The notes below the pieces were generated by a model, which saw only the letters and a list, made by a program, of their open reading frames with translations, was not told where the DNA came from and ran no database searches. A stretch of DNA of 64,000 nt from positions 1 to 64,000 of the forward strand of contig CM007321.1 in NCBI GenBank assembly GCA_000333855.2. The letters run 5' to 3'. The position numbers and the translations under genes were made by a program. Positions 1 through 11,123 of this stretch are shown here, piece after piece. This stretch comes from Endotrypanum monterogeii (taxonomy: Eukaryota; Euglenozoa; Kinetoplastea; Trypanosomatida; Trypanosomatidae). Position 1 is the stretch's first letter. Each line of letters begins with the position of its first letter.

Positions 1-2054
1 AATACGAAATACCAACAGAACGAGAAACACCGACTGCAGGGTAAAACAAAAGAGGATAGTAACTGAAAACAAAGCAAAGTTGGATAGAAGGCGAACCCGT
101 GAAGCTAGGAAGCAGCTGGCATCAGGATGCAAGCCTGGGGCATCGGAATGGGGAAAAAAAAGTCTGGACACCTAGCATGCTTATGTGCTCTTTATAAACC
201 ACACGAGCACAAAGTGATAATGACTAGTAGAATTTTCTCTTTCCGGTAAAAAAAACGACCACGATAGCGCCAAAGAAGGCGTCCGATATGTGGCAAGTAG
301 TTGGCAGGAAAAAAGGAGTCATATGCCACATAAAGATGCACAAGGAATCCTGGAAGCAGAAACGGTTGTGAAATATATAAATAAGTAGGGGCGGGAAAAG
401 AATTGGAAAAAAGAACCCCGAATAAAGGGTGCGGATGCTGCTGGTAAGAGAATAAAAACAAAAATTTATGTCGAAAAAATACTACGACAGTTACTTTTCA
501 TTTATAAAAAAAAAGGACCTAAACCAACGCCCCTCCCAGCTGACAACCCAGCAGGTGAGCCTGCTGCCTCTCTTCACCACATCCCTCTACCAACGTAGCG
601 GAAACAATAGTTTAACGATTGGAGCGCAGTTTGCGGGTCTGCGGTTTACCGTCCGGCGCCTGGCTTTCTAGAGATCCACTGTGAATGGCTGAGTGAGTGG
701 GTATATGTGAATTGAGGGACGCATTAACCCCACCCTTCACTCACCACCTTCACAAGGCTTTGGAGATAATATAAAAGGTGGATGGACAGTAAGAATCCGT
801 AACCCATACAGGTGGATCATAAAACGATATATTTTTCGACCTGTGACCATAATCTTCACCTCCAGAAACACCTGGGCACGCAGGCGGTCACCGGCCGCAG
901 GTCACCAGCACACACCTGCCCGGACACCAAGACCGAGAGTGGTTCAAAGATCCCAAAAATATGACACAAGGAGGGTTCGTCAATCCGTTTTAGTATTCCA
1001 CGTATCTTTTTTAAGGTATTTTTTTTTTTCATATCGACTGCACCGGGTCCAGATTTCTCACTCCAGGTGCCCGGTGGAACCCAAGTGGCACTCGGACCCT
1101 CCGCCCAAGAGGAAAGCCCTCCGGTTGAGGTCCACCCGCCGCCTCCGACCGAAGACGTCACATGTTGCTTCGATAAAAGGACTTCGAAGAGACGCATAGC
1201 CTTTCAGAAGGCATTTTTTGCTGTTGGCAGAAAACCAATCTAGGTATTGGTCAATATTTTCATCGACCCGATCTGACTTCACCACCACTCAGACAAATCG
1301 CAGGGGGCACACCACCCCATCCGACCATGAGACACACGCACCCAAGAAAGTACAGTAACCGTCGATGGTCTTTATCAACGTGGCCAGCGTGCACCCGACC
1401 CGCTCCCTGGGCACACAGCCGAACTTTCCAGCAGAAAACAATCCCTCGTCCTCCCCCTCTCCCCAGTTCCTCAGCAGCAGCGGCGGAGCAGGGCAGTGCA
1501 ACATAAACAAGCCCCCCCCCCACACACACACACACCGGCAGAGAGGAGGCACACCCACTCGGCCACTTGCCCAAGCGAAGCGCGTCCAAAGGCACCTTAT
1601 TTCGTGAAGGAAAAAAGTCTACGCAGCCAACATTACCCCATTTGGGGCCGCAGTGGGTGAAGGTATTCGGCGCCGCTTCACGTGCGCTACTAGTGCTGTG
1701 GGGCATGAATGTTTCATTGCTGGTTTTTTTTTTTTTGTTCGTGTGTGTGTGTGTGTGTGTAAGTGTGCCCGTTGGGTTAGGCGAATAAAGTCCAGCAGTA
1801 ATGAAAAAAGGGGAGCTAAGCTGCCAAGGAAGAACGCAGTAGGTTCAGCTTGCGACGGCAGCCCAGGACTACCACAACAACGGCCATGCTATGGAGAGTC
1901 ACACGGAACAGATTTTTTTTTTGCCACGAGATTTTATCATCGGTAACCCGTTCAAAGAAAACTGAAGATTCGCACACACCCACTCATCCATCCACCCACC
2001 TGGGATGGGGAGTGGTATTTGGAAACAAGCATGCGATCTTTGGAGGTGACCCGA

Positions 2055-2090
<36 letters not shown>

Positions 2091-4646
2091 ATGCGACGAA
2101 AACCTTTTTTTTTGCGACCGCTGCATCCAACGATGCAAGAGCAAGGCACAGAGATGACTCTTACGGAGATCCTCAGTGTAGCAAAATATCTGTTTCGAAT
2201 TAAAATTTACAAAACAGATACACCTTCGTGCGTCCAAAAAGTTTAGATATTAGGTCGAGGGGAACAAAGGGTGGGACCCGCCAGTGCCAAGACCTGCATA
2301 CGTTACAATGTGAGTATCGACATCATCGGGGACACGGGGCGGGGAACGGAAGCAGTATGAAGGAAAGAACGCAAGTCGAGAAAATGTCACACACTGAGCC
2401 CCGCGTAACAGGGTACAGAGTTTCTCATTTGTGCAACGTTCTCTGGAAGGGGGAAAAAAATGTGATGAGGAAAAAAGGACAAGGCGACAGAATAGGGTAG
2501 GGAGAGCTGGAATGGAGCAGAATGTGAACAACGATAACACCCTCAAGGATTTCGTACCTGTTGTATGGCAGTGGTCGATGGGGAATGCGGAAAGGTGAAA
2601 TCAGCGTAGGAAGAATTGAAAGCTAGAAAGTGCCGGTAGGATGGGGGACTGTAGGTGTGTTTGATGGAAGAAGTGACCCCACTTTTCATGATTGCAGAAG
2701 AGGAAGGAGTTTGTCAAGTGAAAGAGAAAGTTTGGGGTAAGCCGCGTCGGAATTTGTAGACAGAAGAGCACAGAGTGGTGCAAAGTACACTGCATCACAC
2801 ACACACACACACACATACACATCACAACGAGAATAACTGTCGAGGGGGAAAATGTGTCGTATTCGTTTATTGGAGTAGAGGGCGATTCTTTGTGCTTGGG
2901 GTTGTTGTTTTTGGTGGCGAGAGGAGTGATAAAATCACAGAAGCGCTAAAACTTCTTGAGCAAATCTCTCTTCAAGACAGGCTTGTAGAACCACATGATA
3001 CACAAAAGGAGGGGGAGAGAGAGAGAGAGAGAGATCGAAATACGTGACCTGTTCAAATGTTTTTTTTTAGCAAAATATCAACGCAGTCAAATCACCATCG
3101 TCCGCAAAAATTAGCAACGCGAGCAAAACAAAATGCGACTCCACTTAAAGTGAGCAAGCAGGGTTAGTTGAAATCACACTTGACATGTTCGTGTTGCAGA
3201 CAAACGTGTCCTCTATTTTTTTTTTTTCTAATCCAGGCCGTAGACACTCGCTGCAGGGCCAAAAAAAAAAATATATACGGCAAGTAGAGCGATCAGCAGC
3301 GAGAGGGCGGAAAGGAAGAGAGAGGGAAAATGCCAAGCACCAAGAAAAATACCTGAACAAGTTGGAATAGATAAGTAAAAGAAGACCCATGACAGCACAC
3401 CACTGACTTAGCATGAGGAGTGAGTAGAGGCTTCTGAAGAGTTCAGAGTGTGTTTGTCTGTCGTGTAATATGGTCCTTCTTTTTTTTTCCGTGGTCTTCA
3501 ACTCGGTCTGATGGAGTTGTGGATCCGGGTGGTCTTTTTCTTATATATGTACATATATATATATATATATAATTCTTTTCACATGTATGTTGTACACCCT
3601 CGCAGTTTTCCCACACCCCTGTTCCCCAGTGAGCAATACAGGAAGAGGGATAAAATAAGCAACAGTGCGAAAATGTGAGACGAGCTGTAGGTGTCGGTGC
3701 ACATGATCGACAACATCGAATCACTCAGCTGCGCGTAGGGAAAGCGACTAGACGGGAATACATATATATATATATATATATATGTATACGTACATGTACG
3801 CACTGTACACAGCACTGTCGACAGCGAAAAAATATACCAACAAGATTTTTAAAAGATCGGCGACAGAAGGGAGAAAAAAAAAGCTCTCTCCATCGTCTAA
3901 CGCAGAGATCGGTGTGCTTGTGCCTTTGTCATCGGCAACAGCTCATCCCTTATGGAAAGGAGGGAAATATATATACAAATATGTATAGTAGTGGAGGAAG
4001 CTGAAGCACAACTACAAACTGAAACATACTTGAAGAAACCACGCTTGCAGGGTACATGACAGAGCGCGATTGTGTAGAAGAAGCAATGCAAATCAATATA
4101 ATGAGAAAAAGACAGCATCATAGAATACCTGACACCCCAAAACTTCGACGACAATATATATATATATATATATATATATCGGGAAAAATGAGGTAAGCAT
4201 CTGCCCCCACTAGACATATCCAGCGCGAATGAAGAACATTCTTAACAGAAAAAAAAAAAGTATGAGAAATGGAGCCGAAACCCGCGACAAAAGAAAGGCG
4301 AGGTCGTAGATGACAGCAGGCTGAGGAAAAAAAAAAAAGAAAACGAGCGAGGATGAAGAAGGCGATGTGAAAGAAAGAAGGCCTGAATAAAAAAAAAACG
4401 AGTAGGAAAAAAGGCGTTATCACCACCACACATCTCTTGGTTGTCTTGACTTTGTCCAGAAATGGCTTCACCGACACTCTCCCAAGCCCTGAGCCGCTGT
4501 CTGGCTTCACGCACCTCAGAACGGGCGGACGTGATGAGATGGAAATGAAGAAAAAAAAAAAAAAAGATGGAAAGGATGGAGAAGAGAAGCAGCACAACAG
4601 CCTCAGACACCTCAAAAAAGATAGTCTCTCAAAGAGATATACGAAG

Positions 4647-4680
<34 letters not shown>

Positions 4681-5157
4681 TATAAGGCATCCAACCACCC
4701 TCGGAGGGCAACAGACCATCGAGGGGAAACAAAACGATAAAGGATGCACACAGCTGCAAGAAGACACACAGAAAAACGCACGAGGCATCATGCGAGAGGC
4801 AAAAATGGTTGGAGAAATTGAAAAACTAAAAAATGTCGAGTAGAGCTACACACACCCGTCGGGAAGAGGGGAAGAAAAAAGGAATACCGAGTGGGGTGTC
4901 CCTCCCTCCCTCCCTCCCCCCCTTGCCCCTCCCTTCCTCTCTTTCCGAACGCAGTGATTCCATTGTGAAGTATGGCCGTCAGCGCCTGCTAAGTATATGG
5001 TTGAGGGGCAAGAAAACGGCATTCAACCCGGGGGGAGGGGGGCTGGTGATACAAAGCAGGCACATCGCACCGTGTCCATCATGGAGGACGGCAAGCACAT
5101 CTGCCAAGCGAGACCATTTCATACGTCTTCCCATCTTTACGTCCCTCCCGTATCCCT
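1..5157. other. Gene-poor left-end region
   Basis: I see no convincing gene in these 5.1 kb. The open frames are short and dominated by runs of F, S, Y-I or T-H from poly-T, TA and CA repeats, unlike the genes that follow. Microsatellites include (GT)n at 1741-1760, (CT)n then (TA)n at 2055-2090, (CA)n at 2796-2819, and TA arrays near 3551-3571, 3761-3782, 4155-4180 and 4657-4684. A strongly pyrimidine-rich plus-strand block lies at 4901-4945, about 210 bases past the stop of the first gene. No telomere hexamer array is visible. Position at the 3' end of a leftward unit suggests subtelomeric DNA plus the 3' UTR of the first gene. Confidence 0.7.
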
Positions 5158-6159
5158 TCATCTGCCAGCGGCAGAAGCATTTCTGGATATAGCGAACGAG
5201 CCCTCAGTGTTGTGCATGCTTCGGCGGGAGAAGGATTCGGTGGCGCTCATGCCCATCTCCGACTGAAACGGGATATCGGCCTCGTTGTCCCTCGCAGAGG
5301 CGAGGACCTTCTCACGATGTCTTTTCTCCTTTGCGCTGCGTTTGGCACAGCAGCAGCACCAGACACCGATGATCAAACCGATCAAGAGGATGTACAACAC
5401 AACAGCAAGGATAAGACCTGCCCACCACGGGAACGCTTCTTTGCATTTGGGTAGAACCCAGCGGCCCAAGGAATCGGTGGTGACATCGACGTCGCAGAAC
5501 GTATATACCTTCCCGGAGCTGCTCACCATGGGTATGACGCTGCCACCCGGGAAGGTGGGCATAAGCCCGTTGACACCATCGGAATCAGCGTACACGTAGT
5601 ACTCACACAGAAAGTTAGAGAACGTCGTCGCGATTTCCGTGTTCACCCACCTCCCAGACGGCTGCATCATTACCATGCGTTTGCCCCAGTAGCTGAGATT
5701 CGCCCATGAGCGCGGATAGTTCGTCTCGAAATTTGTATAACTGCCTGGAATACGTTCCGTCCTATCCACTGGAGTGGAGGCATCATCCGGTCCCCAGTAG
5801 TAGACGCCATAAAGGAAAAGCGGGCGGATTGTTTTGTAAAGGCCGCGGTGCCACATCCACTCGCACTGTGTCCCCACACACGCAGCCTGCTGGGTCATTC
5901 CGCCCAGAGGTACATTGCCTGTGAGACCCTCCCGGTTGTAGGCGCTCTCGAGAGCCCGTTGAACGGAAGCGGAAACGGACATGGCTGTGTGAGATGCGGA
6001 GTCCTGCAGTGTACAATAATCAGGCGCTAAGGGGTTGAAGGCAAAGGTTCCGGCAGGCGCGGTTTGCAGAGTGTACGTGGTCGAATAGGCATTCGTCGCC
6101 GCTGGTGCAATGCACACCAGCACTGACACGACCAGCACAGTCACAAGAACGCGGCGCAT
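5158..6159 (-). CDS. Type I membrane protein with C-type-lectin-like ectodomain
   Basis: The 333-residue product has a signal peptide (about residues 1-24), an ectodomain, one transmembrane helix (about 245-267, rich in L, I, V) followed directly by four cysteines (268-271, likely palmitoylated), and a basic/serine-rich cytoplasmic tail of about 60 residues. Residues about 115-190 carry C-type lectin fold hallmarks: a YWG segment, a W near 152, and the order MVMM..SGRW.N....FLCEY typical of the C-terminal half of the fold. Canonical calcium-binding EPN/QPD and WND triplets are not clear, so sugar binding is uncertain. It probably sits at the cell or flagellar-pocket surface. It is the last gene of the leftward unit. 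The start is chosen because the signal peptide begins at this Met. Confidence 0.85.
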   Translation of the reverse strand: MRRVLVTVLVVSVLVCIAPAATNAYSTTYTLQTAPAGTFAFNPLAPDYCTLQDSASHTAMSVSASVQRALESAYNREGLTGNVPLGGMTQQAACVGTQCEWMWHRGLYKTIRPLFLYGVYYWGPDDASTPVDRTERIPGSYTNFETNYPRSWANLSYWGKRMVMMQPSGRWVNTEIATTFSNFLCEYYVYADSDGVNGLMPTFPGGSVIPMVSSSGKVYTFCDVDVTTDSLGRWVLPKCKEAFPWWAGLILAVVLYILLIGLIIGVWCCCCAKRSAKEKRHREKVLASARDNEADIPFQSEMGMSATESFSRRSMHNTEGSFAISRNASAAGR

Positions 6160-6196
6160 GGTGACCCAAGAAAAAAAAAGGAGGGGGGACTATATA

Positions 6197-6229
<33 letters not shown>

Positions 6230-6635
6230 TAAAAGCAAAAAAGCAAAACAAAGGTGGCACGTTAAAGAGACTACGCAGTAACAAGAGGAAAACCCCAGCG
6301 TTAGCAAGTGGGTACAAATAAGCGAGACGACGAAAAAAAAATTTCAGGCCGCCGAGCGTTTTGTATAAATATATATCTCCTTGGGGGGGTAGTGGTGGTG
6401 GAAGTGGCCGCGATCCATGAAACAATCAAAAAAATAAAAAGCAACTAGAAAAAAAAAAAAGGGTATCCCAGCGACCAGCACAACAAACTCCACGCCCACC
6501 GCCAGAAAATAGGGAATAGTGTGCGTAAGTAATGCGGAGTGTTGGAACAAAGTGATGGAGCGGCTGCTTCTCCAGAATGCTGTGAGTATTGCACTCAGTA
6601 GAAAACATTAAATCAAATCCAAGAGGTGCAAGTAT

Positions 6636-6669
<34 letters not shown>

Positions 6670-7208
6670 CTCAAAGATGAGGAGGATATAAATAAAAAAG
6701 AAAAGAAAAAAAAAGGGTAGGATGACAGAGCTCGAATAAGATCACATGTATGCCCCATGTGGGGGATAAGAGGCACCTCAGTCCCTGCCAAGTCCCACAA
6801 ATCACAAGCGCTGCCTCGGACTCCCTCCTCAGGGAGCATTGAATGATTTTTTTTTTTTGCAGGAAAGCGAGTAGGAGTGCTTGTATGAAAAAAGGAAGTG
6901 GCGGCGTCTAAAAAACGCTCGAGGGAAACACACAGAAGTTTGAACGTGGTCGCAGACGAAGCCCCCCCCCCCCACGCTTTGTTTTCCCATACCTGCGGGG
7001 TTCAGCCCCATCCGCTACCTGCGGTACCTGTCAGAGGTAGATGATGAAGCAAAACGCGCGAATAGCATATGCATTGTGGCCTGACATCCACAAGACGGAT
7101 TCCCTTGCTGAAGCGTATTGCCCTCAGCTAGTGCTCACAAATCACCCCTTCACGGAAATTCTTTCAGATGAGATCAGAACTAATGATTTGTATGTGTGTA
7201 TGTGTGTA

Positions 7209-7239
<31 letters not shown>

Positions 7240-7410
7240 ACATGTGATCGTGATGATACTGCGATAGATACGCGTTCACTGGAAGCACCTCCAGGGAAAC
7301 AAAAAGGACACACAGTGATAGCAAGAAGCGATAACAACTCCTCCATGAGCAGAAAAATGGGCACAGATGAGGAGGACGTGGGGAGCGTGCAGCTATCCAC
7401 GTCATGGCGA
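6160..7410. other. Intergenic region with TA and TG arrays
   Basis: No gene seen. It holds a TA array at about 6195-6227 just upstream of the lectin-like gene, a (TG)n array at 6637-6667 and a (TG)n array at 7194-7238. Poly-A on the plus strand near 6170-6180 reads as a pyrimidine tract in the transcribed direction and may be part of the trans-splicing signal of the preceding gene. Confidence 0.6.
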
Positions 7411-9055
7411 CTAATCTTTGAGCGTTCGCGCGGCTACATCAGGGAAGCAATCGTTCCAGGATACGTCAATGAGGAGAGGAAGGTGATGAGAAGGGAGCTT
7501 GTGGTTCGGAAATAACTGCGCCTCGTTCACCTCTGCATCCTCGGGAACGTCGAGCACCTGATGGAGGGCAAGGGTGCTGGGGTCATAAAAAATAAAGTCC
7601 TGCGTGTTGTAGACGATACCTTTCTCTTTTCGACTTTCCTTCAACAACGCGAGCTCGTCGACTTTTGTGGCAGCGTCAGAGAGCGTGGGTTCAGGAGAAG
7701 GTGATGGCAGCGGCGGAACGGCGGCAGAAGACAGAGAATTCGTCGCTCCAGAAGTCTTCTTGGGTGCGTTAAAGATGGATCGCTGCCTTTCGTTGGCGCG
7801 AGCGACAATCTCCTCCCGCACAAGCGGCACTTTTGAGAAGACGCCATGGTATGTGTTGGCATCCTTGCGCTGCAAACGGCAAATCTCCTCCTCGGCCCTG
7901 TAAGCGTAGTCTGACCGATGCGCCTCCTCCACATTTTTGGCGTAGTATACGTTGTAGTCAACGGCGCGGGTGTCGTCGCAGTAATGCCATGCCGTCCAGC
8001 GAGGTCCGCCAATGAGGTCGTGTGTCGAAAAAAAATCTGTCGCGCAACAGCTCCACGCACGGCTCATCATCTGCTTGATTGTTAAGGTCACCACAGATAA
8101 TATGGGACTGATGCGACCGATCCGCATCATTGCAGCCGAGAGCATCGAGTATCGTGAGCACCTGACGAGCCTCGTGCAGCCTCACGCCTGCTGCCTCAGC
8201 CGTCGCCCCGGCGGTGAGCTGCACGCAGGCAACGTAGAGCGTCATGTTGGTCACTTTATCCCGCATGCCCACGATGTGTGCAAAATGAAAACGCCGACCA
8301 ATATCGCGGCCCGGCATCATCAGGGGAAAAAAGCGACCCTTGTGAAAGAGAAGCACGTTGCCGATATCTTCCTCCTCGGCGATCTTTCCTTGGTTGGACG
8401 GGGCGGCTGCATTGTCTCCCTGACGAAGCGCCCGCACCTTGGCACCACGACTAGATTGATAGAGTGTCCCATAGCCGAGAAACCGAACATACCGCCACAT
8501 TTCTGTATTGAAGAATGTCCTATTAACCTCGTTCAGGCACACCACGTCGGGGTCATAACACCGCAGCAGCTCCACGAGGTGTTTGCGACGGTATTCTCGA
8601 GTGAGAAAGGGCGGAACCTCTCTGTCCAAGGAATCGTCGTAGTCACAGAACGCGTCAAGGTCGTCACAGTCCTGGAGACGCGTGAACTTGGGCACCCGCA
8701 CACGCACCGCCTCCACGGGGGTGGTGTGACTAGGTCCCCACGCATCCGTCATCATGTTGAAGCTCATGAAGCGAAACCAGTCGCGTCGTGAGACACTTGT
8801 CGACAGCTGAGACACGGGTGCCTTCACCCATTGGCGCCTCAACGGGGGCTCACGTGGAGTCTCCATCGGCTCCGCCTGCATCTCGCGTGCTAGCAGACTC
8901 GACATCTTTAATTCCAGTGCACTCTGTGTGACGTGCGCGTCCATGATTGATGGGCGAATCGTGGAGCGCGTGGTGCTGTCACGCATCAGACCCAACACTG
9001 GCCCACCGCTCACCAGTGGGGGTTCATTCAGTAGCACGGCGCATCGCTGTAACAT
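7411..9055 (-). CDS. Endonuclease/exonuclease/phosphatase (CCR4/nocturnin-like), frameshifted
   Basis: Two overlapping minus-strand frames together make one EEP-family protein of about 547 residues. The upstream frame (from 9055) carries the N-terminal catalytic half: FMSFN (Asn100), CLNEVN (Glu176) and ICGDLNN (Asp323, Asn325). The downstream frame (to 7411) carries the C-terminal half with the family's FIFYDP strand and the closing PSHHLPL segment. The frames join in a plus-strand run of eight A (8031-8038); one base fewer restores a single frame. Family members are deadenylases or phosphatases acting on RNA tails or small nucleotide substrates. A long insertion rich in S, P and A lies in the C-terminal half. 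The usual SDH catalytic triplet reads SHH here. Function beyond the family is not assigned. Confidence 0.85.
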
Positions 9056-9170
9056 CTGCAGATGGGGCGATCACCGCGAGGAAAATAGAAGAGGAGCGAT
9101 AAATATTCGGCAGCTAACGGCCGTCTTCAATAGTAACGCACACACCCGTGTTGTGGGCGGATGCGCACGG

Positions 9171-9209
<39 letters not shown>

Positions 9210-11123
9210 CCAGTGGAAGCACAGTGTTCACAAAATGATTGCATCCGAAGCTTCGAAACAACAACACACGTGGGGCGTGATGAGGGAAACCGGGCGGAGG
9301 AAAAAAAAAAGACGCGGAAGAAAATATCAGGCATAAGAGAAGAAGAAGAGGGAGAGGTGGGCTTACAGTACTAATGAGTGAGCAACAGTTGGGGGGACAT
9401 AGAAACATTATTCGGGTGGAGTTGCACAGTCGCGCAGTGAAAACACACACATACACATTTATTTCCGAGAGAGAGAGGCGGAGGGAGGGTGTGTGTGGGA
9501 GGGGCATAGCAAGGGAGGACAGTGACGCTTTCCGCTACCCCACACGTGCCCGTCTCACATCGAGAGATGATCGCTCACATCCGCAGACACTTTTTTTTCG
9601 GTGGTGTGCCGCTTTGCCGGTGTGAGGAGGACACTTGCATTACAACGAGCACGCCGGCCCCCCATGGGGGGTGGAGGGGAGGATCCCGTCTGTGTTGGAT
9701 CGAGGTGGTGCTGTACGGTCGTCTGCGTCATCAATAACCTTCTCCTTGTTGCCGAGGGCCAGAGAAGAATGGGGAAGCGAGCACCTATTACAAGAAGGGA
9801 AATGTAAAAACAATCAAGAAACAGGTGGGTGTGTACAGAGAAAGGTGTGTGTGTGTGGTGGGGGGTGGGGGGGGGGTACGGTGATGAGTTCAAGAGGACA
9901 GGAAGAGCCACACGCGCTTCATCATCAAGAGGGTGGACGAAGCATGGGCAATAAAATACCAAGAGAATGGAGAACCCAGGCAGACAACAACAACCAAGGG
10001 ACATGAAACACAGGAAAAAAAAAGATACCACTGCGCACACAGCGCAACGATGACAACGGTCCCTATAATGCTAACTCTACAAAACACACACTCTATTGAT
10101 TTTTCTTTTCGTGCAGACTGCAGCGCTGATTCGGTGACCACGTCACTAGAAACCAGCCCTCTGCTGCAGACAGCAAACAGGGGGGGAGGGAGGGGAGGAA
10201 CGACCGAAGCGCCGCCGTGGTCTGTTGTGGGCGAAGCTTCTACTCATGAACGAACAGAGAGAGAGCCGGGGAAAAAAAAAAAACTACAGTGTCATGTCGT
10301 ACATCGCTCTGTGGTGGAGGTTTGCACAGAGGTGAAAGCGAAGCTCCTACACATGCGCGGACACGGGCCCATGTGGTGGGCCAACGTGAAATCAGGCTGA
10401 CGCTTTCGGGGAGAGCGGCAAGGGAAAAAATGTGTATGTCTCTGTGTGGGCGATGAAGCGGTCTTTGTTGTTGTTGTTGTTGTTAGGGAGGAGGGGTGGG
10501 AAAGGAAAAGCACAACAGTCGAAAAAAAAAAATAAAAAAAGGTGCGTCTATGTCTAAGATTTTTAAAAAAGACAGATATACAAACGGGTTGCAATAAACG
10601 ACATCTGCTCCCCCCCCCCCCCACACACACACACCTCCACCTCCACCTCCAACTTACACACGAAACAAAAACAACAGCAGCAACAAAAAGAGCTCCCATA
10701 TACATACTCACCCACCCACCCACCCACTCACTCACTCACTCACCGACACAGAGAGAGAGACAGGGAGAAAGCGAGCGCAAAGGGTGGGGAACGGAAAGAA
10801 AACGTAGTTAAGTCTAAGGAGCGCCGATCGAAAGCGCAGAGATGGTACGAAAACGTTCGGGGGGCATTGGGGGAATAGAGAACAAACCCTTCATCATTCG
10901 ACGGATGGAGAAACGCAGAGATCTTTCAGCTAGCACCTTGTACACCAGGTCAACGGAAAGAAAGAGAAAGAAAAGTGAAGGTGGAGGAGGCAAAGCAAAG
11001 TAACCCTCCCAACCCGAGCTCGCGGGAGAGAGGGGGAGGTTAACGGCCAACGAGCGAAACGGAGACCGAGAAACACTAGCAGAGAAGGTACACACACGCC
11101 TGTGCTACAGATGATGGTACCTC
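9056..11123. other. Long intergenic region, no gene seen
   Basis: About 2 kb between the EEP gene and kinesin. It contains a (GT)n array at 9172-9207, a G-rich tract near 9858-9876, a C13 run at 10610-10622 followed by CA repeats, and CCCA/CTCA repeats at about 10709-10743. Open frames on both strands are explained by these repeats. A short minus-strand frame at 10814-11095 has no recognisable domain and compositionally looks non-coding. Confidence 0.6.

Noticed and set aside
1741..1760. GT array as a telomere-like sequence
   Set aside because: Simple dinucleotide repeat; the trypanosomatid telomere hexamer does not occur.
4118..4759. 213-residue minus-strand frame
   Set aside because: Product is long runs of F, S, Y and I from poly-A and TA repeats on the plus strand; no coding-like segment.
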